From the NCBI GenBank assembly GCA_035651715.1, contig DASRFD010000060.1:1-64000 (forward strand): a DNA stretch of 64,000 nt, read 5' to 3'. A program made the position numbers and the translations under genes. Positions 50,739-58,934 of the stretch are shown piece after piece. Numbering within the stretch: the first letter of the stretch is position 1; every line of letters starts with the position of its first letter. Under the pieces are notes generated by a model. That model worked only from the letters and a program-made list of their open reading frames with translations. It did no database searches and had not been told where the DNA came from. The DNA comes from Nevskia sp035651715. GTDB taxonomy: Bacteria > Pseudomonadota > Gammaproteobacteria > Nevskiales > Nevskiaceae.

Positions 50739-53090
50739 CTAGCCGCCTGGAACGAGTCTGCCGAGCGCCTTCTCGAACATGCCGGGAAGCAGAATTTCGA
50801 CTTCGGGCAGCGCGGGTGTTGGCTTCCCGAGAATCCGCTCGAACTGTTCGAACAGGAACTCCGCGTTCAGATCCAAGAGGCTGCGGAACGGCACACCGAA
50901 TCGCTCCGCTAGTGCGGCGACCTTGCCCTTGCCGAGGGTGTAGTCGATCGCCACAGCGGGACGGCCGGCGCCGATCGCGAAGACCAAGGAGTGGAAGCGC
51001 ATTGTCAGAACCGCGCTCGACGCCTCGATCGCACGCAGGTATTCCAACGGCGGCAGTTCCTGTCCCAACAGCGATCGGTCCAGCCTCTTCCAGTTGGGGG
51101 AGCCGGGTTTGAACAGGCGACGGTAGTACCAGCGGTCGTCGTCGCCGAAGTGATTGGTACACATCGGAAGGGGGCGCACCGAGAGGTTGTCGTGCCTGGC
51201 CATCAACGCATCCAGCGCTTCGAGTACGGCCGCTTCGAATCGCCCGGATGCACGTTCCCGCTCATGGCTGCCCAGGTGAGCCGCATACTGCGCGGCCGGA
51301 AAATCCCTGAGGCCGAGAACCAACGACGGGCCGCCGCCTTCGGGCAGAACCGCGCTGCGGTTTTGCCGCAGCCAGGAAAACGCCGGATCTTCCGCCACCC
51401 AGTCGGTGGCTTCGTCAACGGCGACGCCCAACTCCACCGCCAGCGCACGCGAGCGCTCGTCGCGGTAGATGCGGATGCTCGCAGCCTTGAGCAGCCCGGC
51501 TATCGCCTCATTGATTCCCGGGATGCCGAGCGGCCCAACGCCGCAGCCGGCCAGGATACGTGGAATATTGCGGTGCCGCGCCGCCTCGAACAGGGCCTTC
51601 ATCTCGGCGATCTCCCCGATCGCCATGATCGGGCCACCGCCAAATAGCAGCAGATCGAATTCCCCGATGCGCTCCAGCGCCTCGCCGACGGTCAGGACGT
51701 GTGAGCCTTCCAGCTCAGGCATCTGCGACCGGGTGATGTGCGAAACGTACGGGTTGAGGGACACCACGGAGATGGAAGGGTCGCGCAGATCGCTCTTGAG
51801 GAGGCGCACCAGGCCGCCGAGGATCGCCTTGTCGCCAAGCGTCTCGGTGCCGTACCAGCCGCAGATCATCACGCGAGGGGAGCCGGTCGCCGGACTGACG
51901 GCGACGGGCGTAGCCGCCCGCGCCGCACCGCTTGCGACAAGCTGATCCCAGTGGCGCTGCCGCCTCGAGAATGCCCGCTGCGACCGAAATTCCCGCGCCG
52001 CGCTAACCAGCGCCTGCGCGCCGCCGAAAGGCAGCTTCTTGATTTGCTTGACGGCGCGGGCTCGTGCCCGGCGCAGCATCTCCTCGCGCGGCGGCACTCC
52101 GGTGTAGTCGTGCACGCAGGTGTCGCACTTAGTCGAGATGATGTCCTCGAGATGCGGCGCGTTGCCGAAATAGGCCGCAGCGCTGTCGTCCTCCTGGATC
52201 TTGCCGAGTACCTTGCTCTGCACGGCGCAATACAGCAATTCGCCCTTGGAGGTGATGGTGGCCCCGCGATGCTGCCAGTCGCAACCCGCACGCCGCGGAG
52301 CGTTGTGGACGATCTGGTCGATCAGGGAGCGGTAGAAGAATCTCTGGAATTCGTTCTGCTCGTAGTGGCAGATCAGCCCTTCGAGGAACTCCACGACGTT
52401 GTACCGCTCGGCTTCGTTGAGCGCGTAGGGGTCAAGGAGGTTCTCGGTATACAACCGCTTGTGCGGCAGCCCGAGCCGGTACTTAATGTACAGCTCGTTC
52501 TCCATGCAGAAGTCGAGCAGATCATGCAGGCCGAAAGCATTGGCCTTGATGATCGTGCAACCGATGCGCAGGTTATCGACCAGTTCCGAGCTCCTCGCGA
52601 ACTCGATGACCTTGCGGGCCCGCTCGAAGTTGCCGGGCTTGCCCCGGACCAGATCGTGCATGGCACCGAAGCCGTCGAGCGATACCATCACGTCGAGCTT
52701 GCCGCCGAACTCCTTGGCGACGCTGCCGATATCGGTGATGCGCGCGATGACCTCGCGGTACTTGTAGGCGTTGGTGATCAGCGAAACATGCTGCAGGGAC
52801 GGCAATTCCTCCCATAGCACGCGCGTCAGTGGACCGAGGTCCTTCCTGAGCGTGGGCTCGCCACCGTTGATGCCGACGCCGCGCACCTTGGAGTACAGGG
52901 GATTGCGCAGGCCCTTGCGCAGCTGCTCCACCGTGATGTCCTGGGACTTCTTGTTTTCCCAGATGCGGCACATCTGGCACTGCGAGTTGCAGATGTCGAT
53001 GACCGGGAACTGGATAACCACCGGCTTTTCGAGCTTCCACGGCCGCGGAAGAAGAAAATATTCGAGCTGCTTGACGCGTTGGGAGAGCAT
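50739..53090 (-). CDS. Radical SAM/SPASM-type enzyme fused to polysaccharide pyruvyltransferase
   Basis: 783 aa from ATG; a TTG 51 bases upstream is an alternative start. The N-terminal half (to about 350) is a radical SAM protein: C-x3-C-x2-C in 'CNSQCQMC' (Cys34, 38, 41) for the SAM [4Fe-4S], 'GGEP', then four further Cys (270, 288, 322, 325) forming a SPASM/twitch-like site for an auxiliary cluster. The C-terminal half (from about 405) is a PS_pyruv_trans domain: 'VMICGWYGTETLGDKAILGGLVRLL', 'LLLFGGGPIM' and 'VLTMRFHSLVFAIGAGRPAVAIDY'. The pyruvyltransferase should add a pyruvate ketal to an EPS sugar; the radical SAM chemistry is unknown. Neighbours are a 2-oxoglutarate oxygenase-like gene and WcaC-like glycosyltransferase. 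I do not recognise this fusion. Confidence 0.85.
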   Translation of the reverse strand: MLSQRVKQLEYFLLPRPWKLEKPVVIQFPVIDICNSQCQMCRIWENKKSQDITVEQLRKGLRNPLYSKVRGVGINGGEPTLRKDLGPLTRVLWEELPSLQHVSLITNAYKYREVIARITDIGSVAKEFGGKLDVMVSLDGFGAMHDLVRGKPGNFERARKVIEFARSSELVDNLRIGCTIIKANAFGLHDLLDFCMENELYIKYRLGLPHKRLYTENLLDPYALNEAERYNVVEFLEGLICHYEQNEFQRFFYRSLIDQIVHNAPRRAGCDWQHRGATITSKGELLYCAVQSKVLGKIQEDDSAAAYFGNAPHLEDIISTKCDTCVHDYTGVPPREEMLRRARARAVKQIKKLPFGGAQALVSAAREFRSQRAFSRRQRHWDQLVASGAARAATPVAVSPATGSPRVMICGWYGTETLGDKAILGGLVRLLKSDLRDPSISVVSLNPYVSHITRSQMPELEGSHVLTVGEALERIGEFDLLLFGGGPIMAIGEIAEMKALFEAARHRNIPRILAGCGVGPLGIPGINEAIAGLLKAASIRIYRDERSRALAVELGVAVDEATDWVAEDPAFSWLRQNRSAVLPEGGGPSLVLGLRDFPAAQYAAHLGSHERERASGRFEAAVLEALDALMARHDNLSVRPLPMCTNHFGDDDRWYYRRLFKPGSPNWKRLDRSLLGQELPPLEYLRAIEASSAVLTMRFHSLVFAIGAGRPAVAIDYTLGKGKVAALAERFGVPFRSLLDLNAEFLFEQFERILGKPTPALPEVEILLPGMFEKALGRLVPGG

Positions 53091-53127
53091 GCTTAGCCGG
53101 TCGTATCGATGTGAATGAAGATCTGTC

Positions 53128-53940
53128 TCAAACCGAGGCAAGGGACCGGCCGAGCCGGTTCAGGGCCCGTCGCAGCAGGCTTTTCCGCTGCGGCACGAAC
53201 GGCTTGTTGAAGCGCCGGGACAGCGAGTCCGCACCGCCGCCGCGGACGACGATGGGGGCGCCACGCGGAACGAAGATCTCGTCGAAGCTTTGGTACGAGA
53301 CGCGGTAGACCAGCCGCATCGACTCGGTGTGCGCCTCGTCGCTACCGTGCACCACAAGCTGGTTGAAGATCAGCACGTCGCCCGGCTCCAGTTCGACGTG
53401 ATGGACCTTGCTCAAATCCAGGCCGCTGGCATCGACGCGGTCGTGGTGCGTCTCGCCCTTGACCCTGAACCACGGCAGGAAGCCATTGCGGTGCGAGCCC
53501 GGGATCACCTTCAGCGCGCCACCGGTCTTGGTGACCCGGTCGATGGCCATCCAGGCGATGAACTTGAGGGGCTCGTCGGAACGGGAAATGAAGTCCTGAT
53601 GGAACGGCACGCCGTTCTTCTTGCCCTTCGGCTTGTACACCAGGCTGTTTTCGTAAAGCAGGATGTCGCGCCCCAGGACCACTTCCAGCGCGTCCAGGAT
53701 GAGAGGGTTCTTCGCCATCTCGGTGAATTCCGGATGCCGCTGGTACAGGTCGTACAGCACGCCCTGGTCGGCGCGGTGGCGAAGGTAGTAGCGGTCGAAC
53801 GGGTCGTCGTAATTGTGATCCGCATAGGCGATCAGGTCTGCAAGCAGCACCCGCATTGGAGCTAGCACTTGCTCGGAGAACACGCCACGCAGCACGATGA
53901 ATCCATCCTTTTCGAAATCGAACTCCTGATTGACTGCCAT
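53128..53940 (-). CDS. Phytanoyl-CoA dioxygenase (PhyH) family oxygenase
   Basis: 270 aa. Fe(II)/2-oxoglutarate-dependent oxygenase fold with the metal triad visible: His-x-Asp in 'VPFHQDF' and distal His in 'VVHGSDEAHTES', plus the 2-oxoglutarate-binding Arg in 'MRLVYRVSYQSF'. Family members hydroxylate lipids, small molecules or sugar-linked compounds. It is 37 bases upstream of the radical SAM-pyruvyltransferase gene in the same operon, so it probably modifies an EPS component. The start is the ATG behind GAGGT. Confidence 0.85.
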   Translation of the reverse strand: MAVNQEFDFEKDGFIVLRGVFSEQVLAPMRVLLADLIAYADHNYDDPFDRYYLRHRADQGVLYDLYQRHPEFTEMAKNPLILDALEVVLGRDILLYENSLVYKPKGKKNGVPFHQDFISRSDEPLKFIAWMAIDRVTKTGGALKVIPGSHRNGFLPWFRVKGETHHDRVDASGLDLSKVHHVELEPGDVLIFNQLVVHGSDEAHTESMRLVYRVSYQSFDEIFVPRGAPIVVRGGGADSLSRRFNKPFVPQRKSLLRRALNRLGRSLASV

Positions 53941-53965
53941 AGACCTCAACCCGTTGTTGAACAGC

Positions 53966-55036
53966 TCAAACCCACCTGGAAATCCACCGCGACCAGAGGT
54001 CCTTCCGCTTTTCCGTGAACAGGGAAATGCCGAAGATGACCGCGAGAATCACCACACTAAAAAGCAGCACCTGCAATAGGCTGCCCGTGTCGTACACGCC
54101 CAGCGCCCGGAAGAAAATGATCAGCGGCACATGGAGCAGGTACAGCGAAAAACTGAATCCGGCTGCCCAGCGGATCAGCCGGGTGACACCGTTTCTCCTA
54201 TAGCTGCCCTCGCCGATGCAGGAGGCCACCAGCCCGAACAGCGCCGGCAGGGCCAGATAGTAAAACAGAAACCAGGCATGAAAACCCGGTGGCATCCGCC
54301 TGAATCCCACCGAAACCCAAGGCTCGATCCATTGGAACACGGAAGGGGTCGCCAGCGATATGATGATCGTCGCACTTGCCAAACCGAGACCCAGCCGGCT
54401 TCTGGCGGACATCCCGGAAAACCGTTGCCGGAAACGGTAAAGCAGCACGCCACTTAGCCAGATTGGCATTAAAATCAATATCTTCCATCCTGCCAATAGC
54501 AGAACGGCAGGCAGCATCACGGCGCGCAGACGACTCTTGAAATAGTATGCTACACCAAAAATAATGTAATACCAGAATTCATACGCCAGCGACCACATTG
54601 GCCCGTTGCTCATCCAGCGTAGGCTCAAAAGGCTATTTTCCTGAAAAAAAATCAGAAAAATAATGGATTTAGCCACCGTCGTGTCAAACTTTATTCCAGG
54701 ATACCCGGCATAAAGGCTGGCGGCGCAGGCCCGCCCCGCCAGATCGAGCAGGAGCGTGATGATCATGGCCGGGATGTACACCGAATACAGCCGGGCTAGG
54801 CGGGCCCTTAGGTAATCCCTGAAGTCGGGGTGCTTGGCTTCGGCGACGTAGGCGATGACATAGCCGCTCAGCACGAAGAAGACCGCTACTCCGAGCAGGC
54901 CCCAGGGCCTGGACATCTCCATCAGGGCCGTCTCAGGCTGGCCGGTGTAGCCGAGGAAGGAATAGTGGCAGACAAACACCATCCCGGCGGCAATCCAGCG
55001 CATCAGGTCCAGTCGCAGTGAGGTTTTCTCGCTCAA
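53966..55036 (-). CDS. Acyltransferase family 3 (OafA/NodX-like) membrane protein
   Basis: 356 aa with about 10 membrane helices. The N-terminal 'RLDLMRWIAAGMVFVCHY' contains the R-x10-H element of acyltransferase 3 proteins, followed by 'PWGLLGVAVFFVLSGYVIAY' and 'RARLARLYSVYIPAM'. Such enzymes transfer acetyl or other acyl groups to sugars across the inner membrane. It overlaps the flippase gene by 4 bases. The middle of the gene is clearly AT-richer than the rest of the locus, a sign of different origin. Confidence 0.85.
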   Translation of the reverse strand: MSEKTSLRLDLMRWIAAGMVFVCHYSFLGYTGQPETALMEMSRPWGLLGVAVFFVLSGYVIAYVAEAKHPDFRDYLRARLARLYSVYIPAMIITLLLDLAGRACAASLYAGYPGIKFDTTVAKSIIFLIFFQENSLLSLRWMSNGPMWSLAYEFWYYIIFGVAYYFKSRLRAVMLPAVLLLAGWKILILMPIWLSGVLLYRFRQRFSGMSARSRLGLGLASATIIISLATPSVFQWIEPWVSVGFRRMPPGFHAWFLFYYLALPALFGLVASCIGEGSYRRNGVTRLIRWAAGFSFSLYLLHVPLIIFFRALGVYDTGSLLQVLLFSVVILAVIFGISLFTEKRKDLWSRWISRWV

Positions 55037-56364
55037 GTCTTGGCGCCTATCAGGGAAAGAGCACGCAGCTTCATGGCCAGCATATGCCGCATCGGCACGC
55101 TGACTAGATCAAAGGCAAGGTAGGCCACGAACAGGGCGCCCAGTGTCGCATAGGCGGCGCCGATGGCTCCCCAGCGCGGGATGAAGAGCAGATTGGCGAC
55201 GACGTTGAAGGCCGCCCCGGCCAAGTTGCGGTAGAGATTTAGGCGCACGCGCCTCTCGGCCATGATCCAGGATCCGGAAGCCAATCCTAGGGACATGAAT
55301 AGGCCACACCAGATGTGGATGACGAGGATATTGGCCGAGCGTTGGAAGGCTTGGCCGTAGAGCAGCGCGATCACGGGATGCGCAAACAGGTGCACCGTCA
55401 CGATCACCGTATAAGACAGGAGCACCAGGGCGAGCATCAGCTTCTGCAGGCGCCGCAGGTACTCCGCCGGATTTTCCAGCCGGTAACGCACTATCGAAGG
55501 GAAGGTCGAAGCGACGAATGCCATCGGCACGAAGTACCAGGTTTCGGACAGGCGGGCGGCGACTGCGAAGACGCCGGCCTCCGCGGCGCCCGCCATCGAG
55601 CGCAGCATTACCTGGTCGAGGCGGATATAAAGCAGACCGCTGAACCCGGCGAGAATCTCTGGCCAGGACTCCGCCAGCAGCCGCCGCGCCAGCGCAGTGT
55701 CCATGCTGAACGTCAGGGGAATCGGATAGTGTCGGCGGTAGACGTAGACCAGGGCCATGCTGACGACGGCGAAATCGAGCAGGGCCGCCCAGACAAAGCT
55801 GATGAACGGCGCCTTAACCAGCAGAAGCAGCAATTTGAGCCCGGAAGTGCAGAAAAAAGCGGCGCTGCGGATTACCACCACCCGGCGCGACTCGATCCGT
55901 GCCTGAAACATCAGTTCGACGCAGTCGCTGGCCGCGAATACCGTGCTGGCAGCCACGATCGCCAGCATCCACAGGTCGCCTAGACCGCCGGCCCAGGCCA
56001 GGAGCACGCAGAACCCGTAGGTCAGCCCGCCGGCCAGGGTGCGCAGCGTCCAGATCGTTCCGATCAGCGTGCGGCGGAAATTTTCGTCATTATTTTCAAC
56101 CAGTTCGCGGACCGCGAGGCGATCCAGGCCGAGCTTGGCCAGGATGCCGAAAATCCCGCCGTAGGCGATGGCTGAGCTCAGCTGGCCAAAGTGATCCGGA
56201 CCTAGATATCGGGCGGTCCATACGTTCACCGCCAGCGAGAGCAGGACTTTCACCATCTGCTCGCCCATCATCCATCCGGCATTCAGTAAAATCTTGCGGC
56301 TCGAGCCGCTGGACCTGAGTTTTGCCAAGTAGTTTGCAAATTTCGACATCAATGGAGTTAACAT
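55033..56364 (-). CDS. wzx: Polysaccharide flippase (Wzx type, MOP superfamily)
   Basis: 443 aa, about 12 membrane helices. 'NAGWMMGEQMVKVLLSLAVNVWTARYLGPDHFGQLSSAIAYGGIFGILAKLGLDRLAVREL' is a typical Wzx/RfbX N-terminus, and 'FSGLLYIRLDQVMLRSMAGAAEAGVFAVAARLSETWYFVPMA' the second-half counterpart. It moves undecaprenyl-linked repeat units to the periplasm. Starts at 56364 or at 56349 (MSKFANYL) are both possible; neither has a clear ribosome site. First gene of the leftward EPS operon; divergent from the MBOAT gene. Confidence 0.9.
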   Translation of the reverse strand: MLTPLMSKFANYLAKLRSSGSSRKILLNAGWMMGEQMVKVLLSLAVNVWTARYLGPDHFGQLSSAIAYGGIFGILAKLGLDRLAVRELVENNDENFRRTLIGTIWTLRTLAGGLTYGFCVLLAWAGGLGDLWMLAIVAASTVFAASDCVELMFQARIESRRVVVIRSAAFFCTSGLKLLLLLVKAPFISFVWAALLDFAVVSMALVYVYRRHYPIPLTFSMDTALARRLLAESWPEILAGFSGLLYIRLDQVMLRSMAGAAEAGVFAVAARLSETWYFVPMAFVASTFPSIVRYRLENPAEYLRRLQKLMLALVLLSYTVIVTVHLFAHPVIALLYGQAFQRSANILVIHIWCGLFMSLGLASGSWIMAERRVRLNLYRNLAGAAFNVVANLLFIPRWGAIGAAYATLGALFVAYLAFDLVSVPMRHMLAMKLRALSLIGAKT

Positions 56365-56380
56365 TATCCGAAAGGACTCG

Positions 56381-56427
56381 CCACATAGCGCAAAATCGGA
56401 GGCATCAGTCGTACGGCCGCTATGTGG
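56381..56427. repeat. Perfect 10-bp inverted repeat between divergent EPS operons
   Basis: CCACATAGCG (56381-56390) and CGCTATGTGG (56418-56427) are exact complements separated by 27 bases. It lies in the 273-bp gap between wzx and the MBOAT gene, where both promoters must be. It may be a two-site operator or form a hairpin in the 5' leader. Confidence 0.7.
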
Positions 56428-56637
56428 CCCCAACCACTCCCCGGGATTCCGGATGACCGCTGGATCGAGCGCTCTCCGCACGTACGGGGATTACATCGTC
56501 GTCGATATGCGCAGACCACAGCGGCAACCCATCCAGCCAACTGGTTGCCGCCCCGCCCGCGCATGTGCCCGCAGAAAGCCGTCGGAATCCGACAGTGCGG
56601 GCACTCCCACTGCCAGTGTTCTGTTCAGGGATTTTCA

Positions 56638-58044
56638 GTGAATTTCACTTCAGCTGTCTTCTTCCCTTTCTTCGCCGCGGTTTTCGTACTTTATTATCTA
56701 CCATTGCTCAGGAAGCACCAGATCTGGGTGCTGCTCGCGGCAAGCATTTATTTCTATGCGCATGAGACGCCCGAGCTGCTGTTGCTGCTGTTCACCTCCT
56801 GCATCATATCGACGGCGGCCAGCTATCTGATCCTGCGGGCCCCTGAGCACTCCAGGCGGACGCGCATCGCCGCTTGCGGCGTGGTCCTCAACCTCGGCCT
56901 GCTCGCCTTCTTCAAATACAAGTTCCTCTTCATCGGCTACCAGCCGTTCGACAGCAAGGGGTCGGCGAGCATGCTGCAGATCCTGCTAAGTCTGCCGCTG
57001 CCGATCGGCATCTCCTTCTACACCTTCCACGGCATCAGCCTGCTGGTCGATTCCATACGCCGCCAGGACAAATTTTTCCTAGGTTACGACACCGACCTGT
57101 TCCAGCACACGAAGAAGACCTTCCTGTACCTGGTGTTCTTCCCCCAGCTGATCGCCGGACCGATCGTCAAGGCCAAGGACTTCTTCCCCCAAATCGGCCC
57201 CAAGGCTCTCAGGGAGATCAACTGGGGGTATGTCGCCAGCACGCTGATAACCGGCTATTTCCTGAAAAGCGTCGTGGCCGACAACCTGCAGGACCAGACC
57301 AGCTTCATGCAGGCTCCGTATTTCCTCGCTGCCTCGGCGCCCAACCTGATGGCGCTGCTGTTCGGCTACTCAATGCAGATCTTCGCTGACTTCGCCGGGT
57401 ATTCGCTGATTGCCCTGGGCCTGGCGGCCTTGCTCGGCTACCGGCTGCCGCAGAACTTCAATTTCCCGTACGTCGCGCAGTCCGTCTCGGATTTCTGGCG
57501 CCGCTGGCACATCTCCCTGTCCAGCTGGCTTCGCGACTACCTGTACGTTCCACTGGGCGGCAACCGTTACGGCGAAGTCCGCACCTACGTCAACCTCATC
57601 ATCGTCATGTTTCTGGGCGGACTTTGGCACGGCGCCGCGTGGAGCTACGCCATATGGGGGCTCTGGCACGGTATCGGGCTGGCCATCGAGAGGCCCTTCC
57701 TGAAGACCCTCTTTTACGTCAGCCAGCACCGCCTGGTCGCCGCCGCGAGGATCTTCGGCGTGGGCCTGTTCGCCACTCTCGGCTGGCTGCTGTTCAAGCT
57801 ACCCAACTTCTCGGAAGCGGCTTCTTATGCCAACGCCATGCTGCACAACTGGACCCTGCCGGTGAACGCGCCGCAGCTGGCGATGATCGGGCTGTATTCG
57901 ATTCCGGTGCTGTCTTACCATGCCCTGTACCTGTCGGGCTTCCGCTACTCCCACAAGCTCTCCCCCTACCTTCTCGGCGCGATGCTGTTCCTCATCGCCT
58001 CCAATTCGGGCAGGGAAGCAGCGTTCATCTACTTCCAGTTCTGA
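56638..58044 (+). CDS. MBOAT family O-acyltransferase (AlgI-like)
   Basis: 468 aa from a GTG with AGGG upstream. About 11 membrane helices. 'FTSAVFFPFFAAVFVLYYLPL', 'LPIGISFYTFHGISLLVD', 'FFPQLIAGPIVKAKDFFPQI' and 'FWRRWHISLSSWLRDYLYVPLGGNR' are classic AlgI/DltB signatures, with the catalytic His in 'GGLWHGAAWSYAIWGLWHG'. It passes acyl (usually acetyl) groups across the inner membrane for polysaccharide O-acylation. The SGNH-like partner follows after 2 bases. Confidence 0.92.
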   Translation: MNFTSAVFFPFFAAVFVLYYLPLLRKHQIWVLLAASIYFYAHETPELLLLLFTSCIISTAASYLILRAPEHSRRTRIAACGVVLNLGLLAFFKYKFLFIGYQPFDSKGSASMLQILLSLPLPIGISFYTFHGISLLVDSIRRQDKFFLGYDTDLFQHTKKTFLYLVFFPQLIAGPIVKAKDFFPQIGPKALREINWGYVASTLITGYFLKSVVADNLQDQTSFMQAPYFLAASAPNLMALLFGYSMQIFADFAGYSLIALGLAALLGYRLPQNFNFPYVAQSVSDFWRRWHISLSSWLRDYLYVPLGGNRYGEVRTYVNLIIVMFLGGLWHGAAWSYAIWGLWHGIGLAIERPFLKTLFYVSQHRLVAAARIFGVGLFATLGWLLFKLPNFSEAASYANAMLHNWTLPVNAPQLAMIGLYSIPVLSYHALYLSGFRYSHKLSPYLLGAMLFLIASNSGREAAFIYFQF

Positions 58045-58046
58045 GC

Positions 58047-58919
58047 ATGAAACCGCTGAAGATCTTCGCTAGCTTCCTGCTGTTGCTGCTGGCCTACGCC
58101 GGCGCAACGGCCTTCCTTCCACCGCCGGCGGTGTACAAGTACCAGCAGCAATGGGATGAAAACGCCGCCAAGGCGCAGCGATACCTGCTGTCCGTGGCGC
58201 CGCTGCCCGAAGCGCTGGTCGTCGGCAGCTCGCTGTCGGAGCGCATGCCCGGCTACGCTTTCGACTCCTGCTTCTACAATCTGGCCCTGGCCGGCGGCTC
58301 AAGCCTCACCGGGCTTGAGCTGGCAAGCCGGCGCGACAAGCTGCCCGGCGTAATCCTGATCGAATCCAACATCCTGTCCAGGAAAGCCGATATGAAGTTC
58401 GTCGAGGAGGCCGACTCCCGGCTCGCACGCCTTGTGCCGGTTTTCAGACAGGATCGAAAACCGGTCAATTACCTTTACTCCACCCTATATTCGTTGCAGT
58501 ATTCCCCGCAGGCGGAGTACCGCAAACAGATGCAGAAATCCTCCGATCCGCGGGTACGGGAAATAGCCCTCGGGCCGCTGCTAGCGGACAACGACAGCAC
58601 CAGGCCGGAAGCCGAAATCCGGCAATCGGCCGAGCTGTACCGCCCCTATATCTCGCGCTTCGTGCAAGGTGGCAGCCGCGCTGCGTTCTTCGAGATGCCG
58701 ATCGACCCGCGCCTGAGAAACGGCAAAAGGGCAACGCAAATCCGCGATACTCTGCGCAGCGAGTTCAAGGACGTCCCCTACATCGATCTGGGCGCGGCTG
58801 CGGAGTTCCAGTCCGTGGATACGACCGACGGCCTGCACCTGACGGCCGCCGACGCGGTGAAGGCAGGGCGGCTGCTGAGCCGGGAAGCCGGGCTGACCGC
58901 TTGCGGTCCGCAGGGCTGA
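58047..58919 (+). CDS. SGNH-like periplasmic protein, probable O-acetylation partner of MBOAT
   Basis: 290 aa. One N-terminal membrane anchor or signal segment (about 5-25). 'EALVVGSSLSERM' is where SGNH hydrolases have their nucleophile (GDS-like; here Gly-Ser-Ser), and 'DTTDGLHLTAADA' holds the C-terminal Asp-x-x-His pair. The rest is diverged. Immediate coupling to the MBOAT gene mirrors AlgI with AlgJ/AlgX or PatA/PatB systems, in which the SGNH protein places the acetyl on the polymer. Function inferred from the motifs and pairing. Confidence 0.75.
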   Translation: MKPLKIFASFLLLLLAYAGATAFLPPPAVYKYQQQWDENAAKAQRYLLSVAPLPEALVVGSSLSERMPGYAFDSCFYNLALAGGSSLTGLELASRRDKLPGVILIESNILSRKADMKFVEEADSRLARLVPVFRQDRKPVNYLYSTLYSLQYSPQAEYRKQMQKSSDPRVREIALGPLLADNDSTRPEAEIRQSAELYRPYISRFVQGGSRAAFFEMPIDPRLRNGKRATQIRDTLRSEFKDVPYIDLGAAAEFQSVDTTDGLHLTAADAVKAGRLLSREAGLTACGPQG

Positions 58920-58934
58920 GGCTAGAGGACGATC

